DNA from: Methylobacterium sp. J-088
GTDB lineage: Bacteria > Pseudomonadota > Alphaproteobacteria > Rhizobiales > Beijerinckiaceae
Assembly (NCBI RefSeq): GCF_022829295.1
Contig: NZ_JAKSYH010000048.1
Span: 1-64,000 of the forward strand
Direction of reading: 5' to 3'
DNA length: 64,000 nt
A program made the position numbers and the translations under genes. Below are positions 55,424 through 63,819 of this stretch, in pieces. Position 1 is the first letter of the stretch. Each line of letters begins with the position of its first letter. The notes under the pieces were generated by a model. That model did no database searches, was not told the origin of the DNA, and worked only from the letters and a program-made list of their open reading frames with translations.

Positions 55424-56461
55424 TCAGGCCGGGACCGGCTCCGCGGCGCGCACCGGAGTCGGCCCGGCGCGGTAGGCGGCCGAGGCTTCCGCGGTGCGCC
55501 AGCAGGCGACGTCGTGGCCGGCGGCGATCGCGGCGACCGGCGGCATCTCCCGGCGGCAGCGCTCCTCCGCCAGGAAGCAGCGCGGCGCGAAGGGGCAGCC
55601 CGGCGGGCGGTTCGCGAGATCCGGCGGGCTGCCCGGGATGGTCTCCAACCGGGAGCCCTTGGCGAGCGCTCCTTCCGCGCGGCTGCGCAGGAGGCCAATC
55701 GTGTAGGGGTGGTGCGGGTTCAGCACCACCTGATGGGCGGTGCCGGTCTCGACGATCTTGCCCGCGTACATCACGGCGATCCGGTCGGCGACCTCGACCG
55801 CCGCGCCGAGATCGTGCGTGACGATCACGATCGACAGGCCGAGATCGCGCTGGAGTTCGCGGAGCAGCAGCAGCACCTGGATCTGGACCGTGGCGTCGAG
55901 CGCCGTGGTGGGCTCGTCGGCCAGCAGCACCTGCGGGTGGCAGGACAGCGCCAGCGCGATCATGGCCCGCTGGCGCATGCCGCCCGACATCTCGTGCGGG
56001 TAGTTGTCGAGCCGCCGCTCCGGGCTCGGGATCCGGACGCGCTCGAACAGGGCCAGCGCCCGCTTGCGGGCCTCGTCCTTGGAGATCGTCTCGTGCCGCC
56101 GGATCGCCTCGGTGATCTGCTGGCCGACCGTATAGACCGGGTCGAAGGCGAGCAGAGGCTCCTGGAAGATCATCGAGACGTCGCCGCCGCGGAAATCGGC
56201 GAGCTGGCGCTTGGTCAGCGCCTGCACGTCCTTGCCGGCGGCCAGGATCCCGCCCTCGATCCGGCTGCGCCCCTCCGGGAACAGGCGCAGGATCGCCCGC
56301 AGGGTCACACTCTTGCCGGAGCCGGATTCGCCGATGAGCGCCAGGGCCTGACCGCGCTCGACGGTCAGGTCGACGCCGTCGACGACCTGCACCTTGCCGA
56401 AGGCGACGCGCAGGTCCTTGAGCGCGACGGCGGGTTCTGAAGAGGACATCGGTGTGCTCAT
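55424..56461 (-). CDS. dppD: Dipeptide/oligopeptide ABC transporter ATPase (DppD-like)
   Basis: 345 residues from ATG 56461, overlapping the previous stop by 4 bp. Walker A is GESGSGKSV, the signature is MSGGMRQRAMIALAL, and Walker B is LLADEPTTALD. The oligopeptide-family C-terminus carries CPFAPRCFLAEERCRREMPP. It energises uptake together with the DppF-like subunit. Confidence 0.93.
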   Translation of the reverse strand: MSTPMSSSEPAVALKDLRVAFGKVQVVDGVDLTVERGQALALIGESGSGKSVTLRAILRLFPEGRSRIEGGILAAGKDVQALTKRQLADFRGGDVSMIFQEPLLAFDPVYTVGQQITEAIRRHETISKDEARKRALALFERVRIPSPERRLDNYPHEMSGGMRQRAMIALALSCHPQVLLADEPTTALDATVQIQVLLLLRELQRDLGLSIVIVTHDLGAAVEVADRIAVMYAGKIVETGTAHQVVLNPHHPYTIGLLRSRAEGALAKGSRLETIPGSPPDLANRPPGCPFAPRCFLAEERCRREMPPVAAIAAGHDVACWRTAEASAAYRAGPTPVRAAEPVPA

Positions 56462-57513
56462 GCGGCCAGCGCCGCGGCGGGTGCCGCGGAATGGCCGGAC
56501 CCGGGCTGCCGGGCGAGGCAGGCGACGCGGTGCAGCGGCCGGATCGGATCGAGCGGTGGTTCGGTCTCGGCGCAGACGCCCTCCGCCAGGGCGCAGCGGG
56601 GATGGAAGCGGCAGCCGGGGGGCGGGTCGATCGGGTTCGGCGGGTCGCCGGCCAGCAGCGCGGCTTGCGTGCGGTTGTCGGGGTCGAGCGAGGGCATCGA
56701 GGCGAGAAGAGCCTCGGTGTAGGGATGGGCCGGTGCGTCGAGCACCGTGTCGGACGGGCCGATCTCGGAGACGCGGCCGAGATACATCACCATCACCCGG
56801 TCGGAGATGAAGCGCACGACGTTCAGGTCGTGGCTGATGAAGATGTAGGTCAGGCCGAACTCCGCCTTCAGGTCGAGCAGGAGGTTCAGCACCTGCGCCT
56901 CCACCGATTTGTCGAGCGCCGAGACCGCCTCGTCGAGGAGCACCAGTCGCGGCTCCAGGGCGAGCGAGCGGGCGATGTTGACCCGCTGGCGCTGGCCGCC
57001 CGAGATCTCGTGCGGATAGCGCCCGGCGAAGCGCTTGGGCTCCAGGCCGACCCGGGCCAGCAGCGCACGGGCGCGCTCCACCGCTTCGCGCCCCGGCACG
57101 CCGTTGACCTTGGGGCCGAACGCGATCGACTGCTCCACGGTCATGCGCGGGTTGAGCGACGCGTAGCTGTCCTGGAACACCATCTGGACCTGGCGGCGAT
57201 AGGCCCGCCACGGCATGGCGCGCTCGCCGATCGCCTGGCCGTCGTACAGCATCGTGCCGGAATCGCGCTCGATCAGGCCCATCAGCAGTTTGGCGGTGGT
57301 GGACTTGCCGCAGCCGGACTCGCCGACGATGCCGAGCGTCTCGCCCTTCAGGACGTCGAAATCGACACCGTCGACGGCGCGGACCACCTGTTTCTTGCCG
57401 CCGGCCTTGCGGACCGGGAAGTGCTTGATCAGCCCCGAGACCGACAGGAGCGGCTGGGCGGGTCCGCCGCGGTCGCGGGCGAACGGATCGGCGGCGTCCG
57501 GGATGACGCTCAC
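56458..57513 (-). CDS. dppF: Dipeptide/oligopeptide ABC transporter ATPase (DppF-like)
   Basis: 351 residues. Walker A is GESGCGKSTT, the signature is ISGGQRQRVNIARSL, and Walker B is LVLLDEAVSALD, where the usual DEPVSALD proline is alanine. The C-terminus has the oligo_HPY motif (CRFHPRCALAEGVC). It follows the permease genes, 13 bp after dppC. Confidence 0.93.
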   Translation of the reverse strand: MSVIPDAADPFARDRGGPAQPLLSVSGLIKHFPVRKAGGKKQVVRAVDGVDFDVLKGETLGIVGESGCGKSTTAKLLMGLIERDSGTMLYDGQAIGERAMPWRAYRRQVQMVFQDSYASLNPRMTVEQSIAFGPKVNGVPGREAVERARALLARVGLEPKRFAGRYPHEISGGQRQRVNIARSLALEPRLVLLDEAVSALDKSVEAQVLNLLLDLKAEFGLTYIFISHDLNVVRFISDRVMVMYLGRVSEIGPSDTVLDAPAHPYTEALLASMPSLDPDNRTQAALLAGDPPNPIDPPPGCRFHPRCALAEGVCAETEPPLDPIRPLHRVACLARQPGSGHSAAPAAALAA

Positions 57514-57526
57514 TGGCGAATCTCCG

Positions 57527-58459
57527 TCATTGGCGGATTTCCATGGCGGCGCGCAGGCCGTCCGAGAACAGGTTGAAGGCGATCGAGACGACGAAGATGC
57601 ACACGCCCGGCAGGGCGGCGACGACCGGATTGACGTAGATCGCGGTGCGCAGGGTGTTGAGCATCAGGCCCCATTCGGGCTCCGGCGGGCGCACGCCGAG
57701 GCCGAGGAACGACAGGCCCGAGGCCAGGATCATCGAGACCGAGATCAGGCTCGTGGAATAGACGAAGATCGGGCCGACGACGTTGCCCAGCACCTGCACG
57801 CGCATGATCGTCAGCGCCGAGGCTCCCGAGAGCTTGGCGGCGTCGATGTAGTCGCGCCTGCGGATGCCGGTGGTGACGCTCTCGGCCACCCGGGCGATCT
57901 GGGGCACGAACACGCAGGTCAGCGAGACGATCGAGTTGAAGATGCCCGCGCCGAGCGCACCGGAAAGAGCGATCGCCAGCAAGACCGAGGGAAACGCGAA
58001 GAACACGTCGATGGTGCGCATCAGGATCGTGTTGGTCCAGCCGCCGACGTAGCCGGCCAGGATCCCGAGGCCGGAGCCGATCACGAAGGCGATCAGCACG
58101 GGGGTGACGCCGATGAACAGCGACAGCCGCGAGCCCAGCATCAGCCGGCTGATCATGTCGCGGCCGAGCTCGTCGGAGCCCAGCCAGTAGGTCGCGTCGC
58201 CGACATGCTTCAAACGGCGGATCATGGAGCCCTTGTAGGGATCCATCGGGGTGATCCAGGGCGACAGGATCGCGATGAGGACCACGAGAAGGATCACGGC
58301 GCCCGCGCCCATGGCGACGGGGTCGCGCACCAGCCGGTGGCCGACATGGCCCCAGAACCCGCGCGACGGCGCGAAGGCGGCCTCCGGGGCGATGTCGTCG
58401 ACGGCGAGCACGCCGCCGTCGAGGGCCAGTGAGGCGGCGGTGACGGGCGCGGTCATCAT
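57527..58459 (-). CDS. dppC: Dipeptide/oligopeptide ABC transporter permease (DppC-like)
   Basis: 310 residues. An N-terminal helix (AVILLVVLIAILSPWITP) and YWLGSDELGRDMISRLMLGS, the typical DppC/OppC segment, precede four to five more helices. The EAA loop lies at DAAKLSGASALTIMRVQVL. It pairs with the DppB-like permease 10 bp upstream. Confidence 0.94.
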   Translation of the reverse strand: MMTAPVTAASLALDGGVLAVDDIAPEAAFAPSRGFWGHVGHRLVRDPVAMGAGAVILLVVLIAILSPWITPMDPYKGSMIRRLKHVGDATYWLGSDELGRDMISRLMLGSRLSLFIGVTPVLIAFVIGSGLGILAGYVGGWTNTILMRTIDVFFAFPSVLLAIALSGALGAGIFNSIVSLTCVFVPQIARVAESVTTGIRRRDYIDAAKLSGASALTIMRVQVLGNVVGPIFVYSTSLISVSMILASGLSFLGLGVRPPEPEWGLMLNTLRTAIYVNPVVAALPGVCIFVVSIAFNLFSDGLRAAMEIRQ

Positions 58460-58469
58460 GGCCTCCGGG

Positions 58470-59423
58470 TCAGGCGCGCTCGATGCGCGGGTCGAGGGCG
58501 GTCTGCATCACGTCCACCAGCAGGTTGAGCAGCACGAAGAACATCGCCAGCACGAGGATCGAACCCTGCAGCAGGGGCAGGTCGCGCTGGAAGATCGCGG
58601 CGTTGAGCAGGAATCCTGTGCCCGGCCATGCGAACACGGTCTCGACCAGGATCGAGCCGCCGAGCAGGTAGCCGAGCTGCAGGCCCATGATGGCGAGCGC
58701 GGTCGGAGCGGCGTTGCGCACGACGTGCTTGAACACGCCGCGCTCGTCCATGCCCTTGGCCCGCAGGGCCTCGACGAAATCCTGGGACAGGATGTCGGCC
58801 ACCAGTGCCCGGACCGTGCGGGCGATGATGCCCATCGGGATCACCGACATGGTGATCGCGGGCAGGAGCAGGTAGCGCAGGTGGTCGAAATCCGGCCGCC
58901 AGTTGCCCGAGCCGTCGGGCCCGGCGCCGGTCGGCGGCAGCCAGCCCAGTGTCGCCGAGAACACGATCACCAGCACCATGCCGAGCCAGTAATGCGGCAC
59001 GCTCACGCCGAAGACCGAGAGCGCGGAGGCGGCCCGGTCGGCGAGCGAGTTGCGGTGATAGCCCGCCACGAAGCCGAACAGCGTGCCGAAGGTGAAGCCG
59101 ATCACGGTCGCCACGGAGGCGAGGATCAGGGAGTTCACCACCGCGCGGCTGACCTCGCCCAGCACCGGTCGGCCGGTGGCGATCGAGATTCCGAGATCGC
59201 CGTGCAGCACGTGCCAGAGCCAGATCGCGTACTGGACCGGCAGCGGCTTATCGAACCCGTAGGCGGCGCGCATCTCGTCGATGGTCGCCTGGGTGGCATC
59301 GGCCGGCAGGATCGCGCTCAGCGGATCGCCCGGCGCGAGATGGACCAGCAGGAAGCATACGATGCTGACACCGAACGCCACGGGTGTGGCGGAGACCAGT
59401 CGTTTGAGGGTGTAGAGCAGCAT
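58470..59423 (-). CDS. dppB: Dipeptide/oligopeptide ABC transporter permease (DppB-like)
   Basis: 317 residues. It opens with MLLYTLKRLVSATPVAFGVS, the standard DppB N-terminal helix, and has a FVEALRAKGMDERGVFKHVV EAA loop and six hydrophobic segments. A family B palindromic repeat lies between it and the substrate-binding protein gene upstream. Confidence 0.94.
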   Translation of the reverse strand: MLLYTLKRLVSATPVAFGVSIVCFLLVHLAPGDPLSAILPADATQATIDEMRAAYGFDKPLPVQYAIWLWHVLHGDLGISIATGRPVLGEVSRAVVNSLILASVATVIGFTFGTLFGFVAGYHRNSLADRAASALSVFGVSVPHYWLGMVLVIVFSATLGWLPPTGAGPDGSGNWRPDFDHLRYLLLPAITMSVIPMGIIARTVRALVADILSQDFVEALRAKGMDERGVFKHVVRNAAPTALAIMGLQLGYLLGGSILVETVFAWPGTGFLLNAAIFQRDLPLLQGSILVLAMFFVLLNLLVDVMQTALDPRIERA

Positions 59424-59463
59424 TGTTTGCCTTTTGGCCGCTAGATCTATCGTCGCCGCCGAA

Positions 59464-59634
59464 CCTCCCTCCCCCCTCTGCGGGGGAGGGTGGCCCCCGA
59501 AGGGGGTCGGGAGAGGGGAACCCGGCTTCAGGAATAGCCGTGACCTTCATGAAGGCCGGGGCCTCATCCTGCACCGTCGCTCCCCTCTCCCGCCTCGCTC
59601 CGCTCGGCACCCTCCCCCGCAGAGGGGGGAGGGA
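59464..59634 (-). repeat. Intercistronic palindromic repeat, family B, copy 2 (between the binding protein and dppB)
   Basis: About 171 bp. The outer arms (TGCGGGGGAGGGTGGCCCCC then GAAGGGGGTCGGGAGAGGGG; CCCCTCTCCCGCCTCGCTCC then GCTCGGCACCCTCCCCCGCA) are almost identical to those of the copy at 16941-17110. The middle differs. It fills the gap between the binding-protein stop and the permease start, where binding-protein operons often have an mRNA-stabilising hairpin. Confidence 0.78.
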
Positions 59635-59650
59635 GACGGTGGCGCTGGAG

Positions 59651-61273
59651 CTACCGCCCCGCCGTCGCGATGGTGATCTTCGAAAAGTCCTGGAACCAGT
59701 TCTGCGCCTGAACGAAGCCCTTCACCTTGGGGCTCATCGCCCGCGGATTGACGTCGTGCGTGATCATGATGAACAGCGCGTCGTCAACGTACTTCTCGTG
59801 AATCTTCTCCAGGACCTTGGTCCGCTCGGCCTTGTCGAAGGTGTTGCGGACCTGATCGAACAACTTGTCCATCGCGGGGTCGCAATAATAACCCCAGTTG
59901 GTGCCGTTCGGCGGAGCGAAATTGCACTGCAGATGGCGGATGAAGCCGGTGAACGGATCCTGGATGAAGTACGAATAGTTGATCGCCGAGACGCCGCGGG
60001 AGATCTCGGCCTTGGCGCCGGCCCGCCAGATGTTGATCAGCGTGTTCCACTCGACCACCTCGTAATCGACCTGGATGCCCACATCGGCGAGGTTCTGCTG
60101 GATGAACTCGTTCATCGGCAGCGGCTGCATCTGGCCCGAGCCCGAGGCCGAGATCGCGACCTTCAGCTTCAGCGGCTTGGCGGGGCTGTAGCCGGCTTCC
60201 GCGAGCAGCTTCTTGGCGGCCTCCGGATCGTACTTCACGTCGAAGGTCGGATGGCCGAACCACTGGTGGCCGGGCGGCATGAAGCCCTTGGCGGGGATGG
60301 CGAGGCCGCCGAGCAATTCCTTGAGCCCATCACGGTCGATGGCGAGGTTGGCGGCCTTGCGCACCCGGATGTCGTTCCAGGGCGAGCCCTCGATGCGCGA
60401 CAGGTGCCACGTCCAGTTGTGCGGATAGGCGTTGGTGACGATGGTGAAGCCGGCGCCCTTGAGCGAGGCCACGGAATCCGGCGCGGGCGCCTCGATCCAG
60501 TCGACCTGGCCGGAGCGGAGCGCCGCGGTCCGGGCATTGGCCTCGGGCAGCGGGATCAGCACCAGCTTGTCGAGCTTCGGCACCCGGTCCTTGTCCCAGT
60601 ACTCCTTGAACGGAACCATCTCGGCGCGCTCGCGCGGGGCGAACAGGGTCAGCTTCCACGGGCCGGTGCCCGAGGGCTGCTTGGCGAAGGCGTCCCAGGA
60701 CTTGCCCAGCTTCTCCCACTGGGCAGGCGACGACATCATGATCCAGGCGATCTGGTAAGGCAGCGTCGCGTCCGGCGCCTTGGTGGTGATCTCCACCGTC
60801 AACGGATCGACCACGCGGTAGCTGGCCACGGCCGGGATGCGGGTCTTGCCCTGCGCCGACTGGCGGGGGTCGTATTGCGGCGCGTCGGCCTTCAGGAGCT
60901 TGTCGAGGTTCCACACCACCGCGTCGGCGGTGAAGTCGGACCCGTCGTGGAATTTCACGCCCGGCCGGAGCTTGAAGGTCCACTTGGTCTTGTCGGCGGG
61001 ATCGACGGCCCAGCTGGTCGCCAGCCCGGGCACGAGGTCGGAGGCGAGTTCCGCGCTCGACAGGTCCCAATTGATCAGCCCGTCATAGACCGTATAGCCG
61101 AGGAAGCGCATGCCCTCGCCGCCGTTGTCGGTCTGCCCTGTGGTCAGCGGGATGTCGGAGGCGGTCATGCCGATCCGCAGCGTCCCCTGCGCGAGGGCAG
61201 CGGTGCCCGCGGAGAGCGCCAGGGCGCCGGCCAGCGCCGCACGGGCGCCGAAATTTTTGAGACGGGACAGCAT
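59651..61273 (-). CDS. ABC transporter substrate-binding protein, family 5
   Basis: 540 residues from ATG 61273; the frame extends upstream through a repeat and was cut at the signal peptide. MLSRLKNFGARAALAGALAL followed by an Ala-rich stretch to ALAQG is a Sec signal. The SBP_bac_5 domain shows LATSWAVDPADKTKWTFKLR, PGVKFHDGSDFTADAVVWNL and RVRKAANLAIDRDGL. Family 5 proteins bind peptides, glutathione, nickel or opines. With hpx-like genes upstream, a nitrogen compound is possible, but that is inference. Confidence 0.93.
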   Translation of the reverse strand: MLSRLKNFGARAALAGALALSAGTAALAQGTLRIGMTASDIPLTTGQTDNGGEGMRFLGYTVYDGLINWDLSSAELASDLVPGLATSWAVDPADKTKWTFKLRPGVKFHDGSDFTADAVVWNLDKLLKADAPQYDPRQSAQGKTRIPAVASYRVVDPLTVEITTKAPDATLPYQIAWIMMSSPAQWEKLGKSWDAFAKQPSGTGPWKLTLFAPRERAEMVPFKEYWDKDRVPKLDKLVLIPLPEANARTAALRSGQVDWIEAPAPDSVASLKGAGFTIVTNAYPHNWTWHLSRIEGSPWNDIRVRKAANLAIDRDGLKELLGGLAIPAKGFMPPGHQWFGHPTFDVKYDPEAAKKLLAEAGYSPAKPLKLKVAISASGSGQMQPLPMNEFIQQNLADVGIQVDYEVVEWNTLINIWRAGAKAEISRGVSAINYSYFIQDPFTGFIRHLQCNFAPPNGTNWGYYCDPAMDKLFDQVRNTFDKAERTKVLEKIHEKYVDDALFIMITHDVNPRAMSPKVKGFVQAQNWFQDFSKITIATAGR

Positions 61274-61315
61274 CTTCGGTCGGGTGCTCGCGTCAGCCCG
61301 GACCCGAGTGGTCCG

Positions 61316-61335
61316 GCATACGTTCGACCGTATGC
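61316..61335. promoter_or_regulatory. Palindrome upstream of the binding-protein gene
   Basis: GCATACG-TTCGAC-CGTATGC is a perfect 7-bp inverted repeat with a 6-bp spacer, 43 to 62 bp before the ATG. Its symmetry and position suit an operator or a leader hairpin. No regulator gene is adjacent. Confidence 0.5.
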
Positions 61336-61378
61336 AAGCCGGCGGCCAGTCGATCCGCGACCCGCACGGACCTAAGCA

Positions 61379-61415
61379 GGTTTCGCAAAAATAGCCACCG
61401 GTTTTGCGACAAAAA
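61379..61415. promoter_or_regulatory. Direct repeats spaced two helical turns
   Basis: GGTTTCGCAAAAA (61379-61391) and GGTTTTGCGACAAAAA (61400-61415) begin 21 bp apart in an unusually AT-rich patch about 105 to 140 bp upstream of the binding-protein start. The phasing suggests a regulator dimer or an activator site. The patch is also the likely promoter area. Confidence 0.45.
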
Positions 61416-61460
61416 CCTGCGCTATAACAAAGAGCTAAGCGGATAAAGCGTCGGCTTGCC

Positions 61461-61710
61461 CACGGGACATGGCAATCGACTGCCGACAGGATTGGCAAGC
61501 GCGACCTACCCCCTCTCCCGTGCGGGAGAGGGTTGGGGTGAGGGTCGAGAACGCCCAGGATCGTGCGCTCCAGAGACGCGGTGATCGGTTGCGCCTCTTC
61601 CGGACTTTTCTCATTCCTCACCCGGCTTTCTGCGAAAGCAGACCTCTCCCGCACGGGAGGAGGGACCCGCGCCCCATTCGGCGACGGTGGCGTCACTGTC
61701 GTGTACCGTG
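61461..61710 (-). repeat. Intergenic palindromic repeat, family A, copy 3
   Basis: In reverse orientation relative to the other two copies. It holds CCTCTCCCGTGCGGGAGAGG (61503-61522) and a mutated second hairpin around 61648 (CCTCTCCCGCACGGGAGG). Its outer flank CGACGGTGGCGTCACTGTCG then TGTACCGT corresponds, reverse complemented, to the flank of copy 1 (CGACAGTGACACCA). With the two operators it accounts for most of the 559-bp gap between the binding-protein gene and hpxZ. Confidence 0.75.
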
Positions 61711-61832
61711 TGGCTTGCCAACGCACATCTGCTTAGCGCTGCATGCGCCCGGGAAAGGGTCGGCGCGCACAACCGGCCCGGTGCGATGCTGTCGGATCTC
61801 CGCCCAATACCTCGAACGGGCTGAGCGCGGCG

Positions 61833-62219
61833 CTATTCGGCGTCGATGATCAGGCTCACATGCGCGGCGACCACCCGCCAGCCCTCGGGGAAGCGCATCC
61901 AGGTCTGGCTCTGGCGGCCGATCTTCCCGGGTGCGGACGCGCGGGTGAACAGCGTCATGGCGGTGGCGGCATCGCGCCCATAGGTGGTGATCTGGGTCTG
62001 CTCCAGGGTGCGCTCCAGGCCCACGGGCGAGCGGGCGCGGCGAAAGGCGCGGATGGCGTCCATGCCGTAGAGGTTCTCGCCGATACCGTAGCGGATGGTC
62101 AGCGGATCGTCCCGGAACAGCGCCTCCAGGGTCGGGACGTCGTTGGTGGTGAGCGCGGTTTCGTAGGCCCGGAACGCGGCCTCGACCTCGGCCTTCACGG
62201 CAAAATCGTCGATCACCAT
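61833..62219 (-). CDS. hpxZ: HpxZ-like protein (DUF3225, SnoaL-like fold)
   Basis: 128 residues. It reads VEAAFRAYETALTTNDVPTL, LFRDDPLTIRYGIGENLYGM and GRQSQTWMRFPEGWRVVAAH, a pattern of the oxalurate-catabolism HpxZ family with a cone-shaped SnoaL-like barrel. In Klebsiella hpxWXYZ works in oxalurate breakdown from allantoin. Its start overlaps the amidase stop by one base. Confidence 0.87.
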   Translation of the reverse strand: MVIDDFAVKAEVEAAFRAYETALTTNDVPTLEALFRDDPLTIRYGIGENLYGMDAIRAFRRARSPVGLERTLEQTQITTYGRDAATAMTLFTRASAPGKIGRQSQTWMRFPEGWRVVAAHVSLIIDAE

Positions 62220-63598
62220 CAGGTCAGCTCCGCGATGGGCGCCTTGCAGACACCCGTCCGTTCGAGGTGGCGGGCGACGCGCAGGGCCAGATCCTCCCGC
62301 CAGGGGGCGGCGATCACCTGAACTCCGAGCGGCAACCCGTCGTCCAGCCGGACCGGCACGGCGACCACCGGCAGGCCGATGAACGAGATCGGCTGCGTGA
62401 ACACGCCGATATTGGCCCGCACCGGCAGACTCACGCCGTCGAGCACGAAGTGGGTCTGGCCACCCTTCGGAGCCCGGCAGGGGGTGGCGGGCGCCAGGAT
62501 CACGTCGAGGCCGCCGAACAGGTCGAGCACCGCGTCCCGGTACCAGCGGCGGAAGCGCTGTGCCCGCTCGACGAAGGGCGCCGGGATCATCGCGCCGGCG
62601 ATCAGCCGGTCCCGCACCGCCGGGTCGAAATCCCCCGGCCGGGTGCGCAGGCGGTCGAGGTGGAGCGTCGCGCCCTCGGCCGCGGTGATCAGGTAGGCGG
62701 CGGCCCGGGCGCGATGGGCCTCCGGCAGCTCGACCATCCGGTCTGCGCCGAGAGCCTGGGCGACGTGCGCCACCGCGGCGAACGCGTCCGGATCGCCGCC
62801 ACGGGCGAAATAGCCGCCCGCCACCGCGATCCGCAGGCCGTCGATGCCGGATTCCAGAACCGGCAGGACCGGCTCGGCTGCGCGGGTCGTCGCCACGGGA
62901 TCGTCCGGATCCGGGCCCTGCATGGCGTCGTACGCCAGGGCGAGATCGGCGACGCTGCGGGCCATCGGCCCGAGATGGTCGAGGCTTCCGACGAAGGGGA
63001 AGCTCCCGGCGCGGCTGAGCCGGCCGTAGGTCGGCTTCAACCCGAAGCAGCCGCAGAACGCGGCGGGCACCCGGATCGAGCCGTTGGTATCCGAGCCCAG
63101 CGTCAGCGGCACCATTCCGGCAGCCAGCGCAGCCCCGGATCCGCTGGATGAGCCGCCGGTCATGTGATCCAGCGCGTGCGGGTTGTGGGCGTCCCCGTCG
63201 TGGATGTTCTCGCCGGTGAAGTCATAGGCGTATTCGCCCATGTTGAGCGCCCCGACGAGGATCGCCCCGGCCGCCTCGAGCCGGCGCACCAGGGCGCCGT
63301 CCCGCTGGGCCCGCGGATGCGCCCGGTTGATCTTCGCGCCCGCCCGGGTGGGCAGGCCCGCGACGTCGATGAGGTTCTTGACCGCGAACGGCACGCCCGC
63401 GAGCGGTCCGGCAGTGGCGCCCTCACCGAGGGCGGCGTCGAGGGCCTCGGCCCGGGCCAGGGCGCGGGCTGCGAGCACGTCGGTGAAGGCGTTGACGCGA
63501 CCGTCGGTCCGCGCGATCCGATCGAGGGTCTGCGCAACCACGTCCCGCGCGGTGCTGCGCCGGCTGGCGACCGCGGCGGCGATCGACGCCGCATCCAT
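62219..63598 (-). CDS. hpxY: AtzE/HpxY-type amidase
   Basis: 459 residues from ATG 63598. Amidase-signature triad: Lys74 in FAVKNLIDVAG, cis-Ser150 in TGGSSSGSGAA, nucleophile Ser174 in GSDTNGSIRVPAAFCG. The AtzE family includes 1-carboxybiuret hydrolase and HpxY. The small DUF4089 partner lies 14 bp upstream. The substrate is likely a small ureido or amide compound. Confidence 0.9.
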   Translation of the reverse strand: MDAASIAAAVASRRSTARDVVAQTLDRIARTDGRVNAFTDVLAARALARAEALDAALGEGATAGPLAGVPFAVKNLIDVAGLPTRAGAKINRAHPRAQRDGALVRRLEAAGAILVGALNMGEYAYDFTGENIHDGDAHNPHALDHMTGGSSSGSGAALAAGMVPLTLGSDTNGSIRVPAAFCGCFGLKPTYGRLSRAGSFPFVGSLDHLGPMARSVADLALAYDAMQGPDPDDPVATTRAAEPVLPVLESGIDGLRIAVAGGYFARGGDPDAFAAVAHVAQALGADRMVELPEAHRARAAAYLITAAEGATLHLDRLRTRPGDFDPAVRDRLIAGAMIPAPFVERAQRFRRWYRDAVLDLFGGLDVILAPATPCRAPKGGQTHFVLDGVSLPVRANIGVFTQPISFIGLPVVAVPVRLDDGLPLGVQVIAAPWREDLALRVARHLERTGVCKAPIAELT

Positions 63599-63612
63599 CG
63601 GAGGCGCCGCGC

Positions 63613-63819
63613 TCACGCTTCGAACCTCGGCGCGGCCTCGACCGCATCGGGGAGCGGGAATTCGGTCAGCAGCGTCGCCGCCGCCGCTAGGACGCGCAGA
63701 TTGGCCGCGATCGCAGCCGTCCACCCGGCGTCGATGGCGATGCCGAGAAGCGGCGCGGTCGCCGCGATGGTGGCCTCCGGATCGAACGCGGCGGCGGATG
63801 ACGGTACGGGTTCGGGCAT
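63613..63819 (-). CDS. hpxX: AtzG/HpxX-like small subunit (DUF4089)
   Basis: 68 residues from ATG 63819. ATAPLLGIAIDAGWTAAIAA then NLRVLAAAATLLTEFPLP matches the DUF4089 helical pattern (L.l.i.p.....V..nL..l...A..v..fpLp), related to GatC. In the AtzE-AtzG complex it supports the amidase as GatC does GatA. The frame is open further upstream to the window edge, but the conserved part starts here. Confidence 0.85.
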   Translation of the reverse strand: MPEPVPSSAAAFDPEATIAATAPLLGIAIDAGWTAAIAANLRVLAAAATLLTEFPLPDAVEAAPRFEA

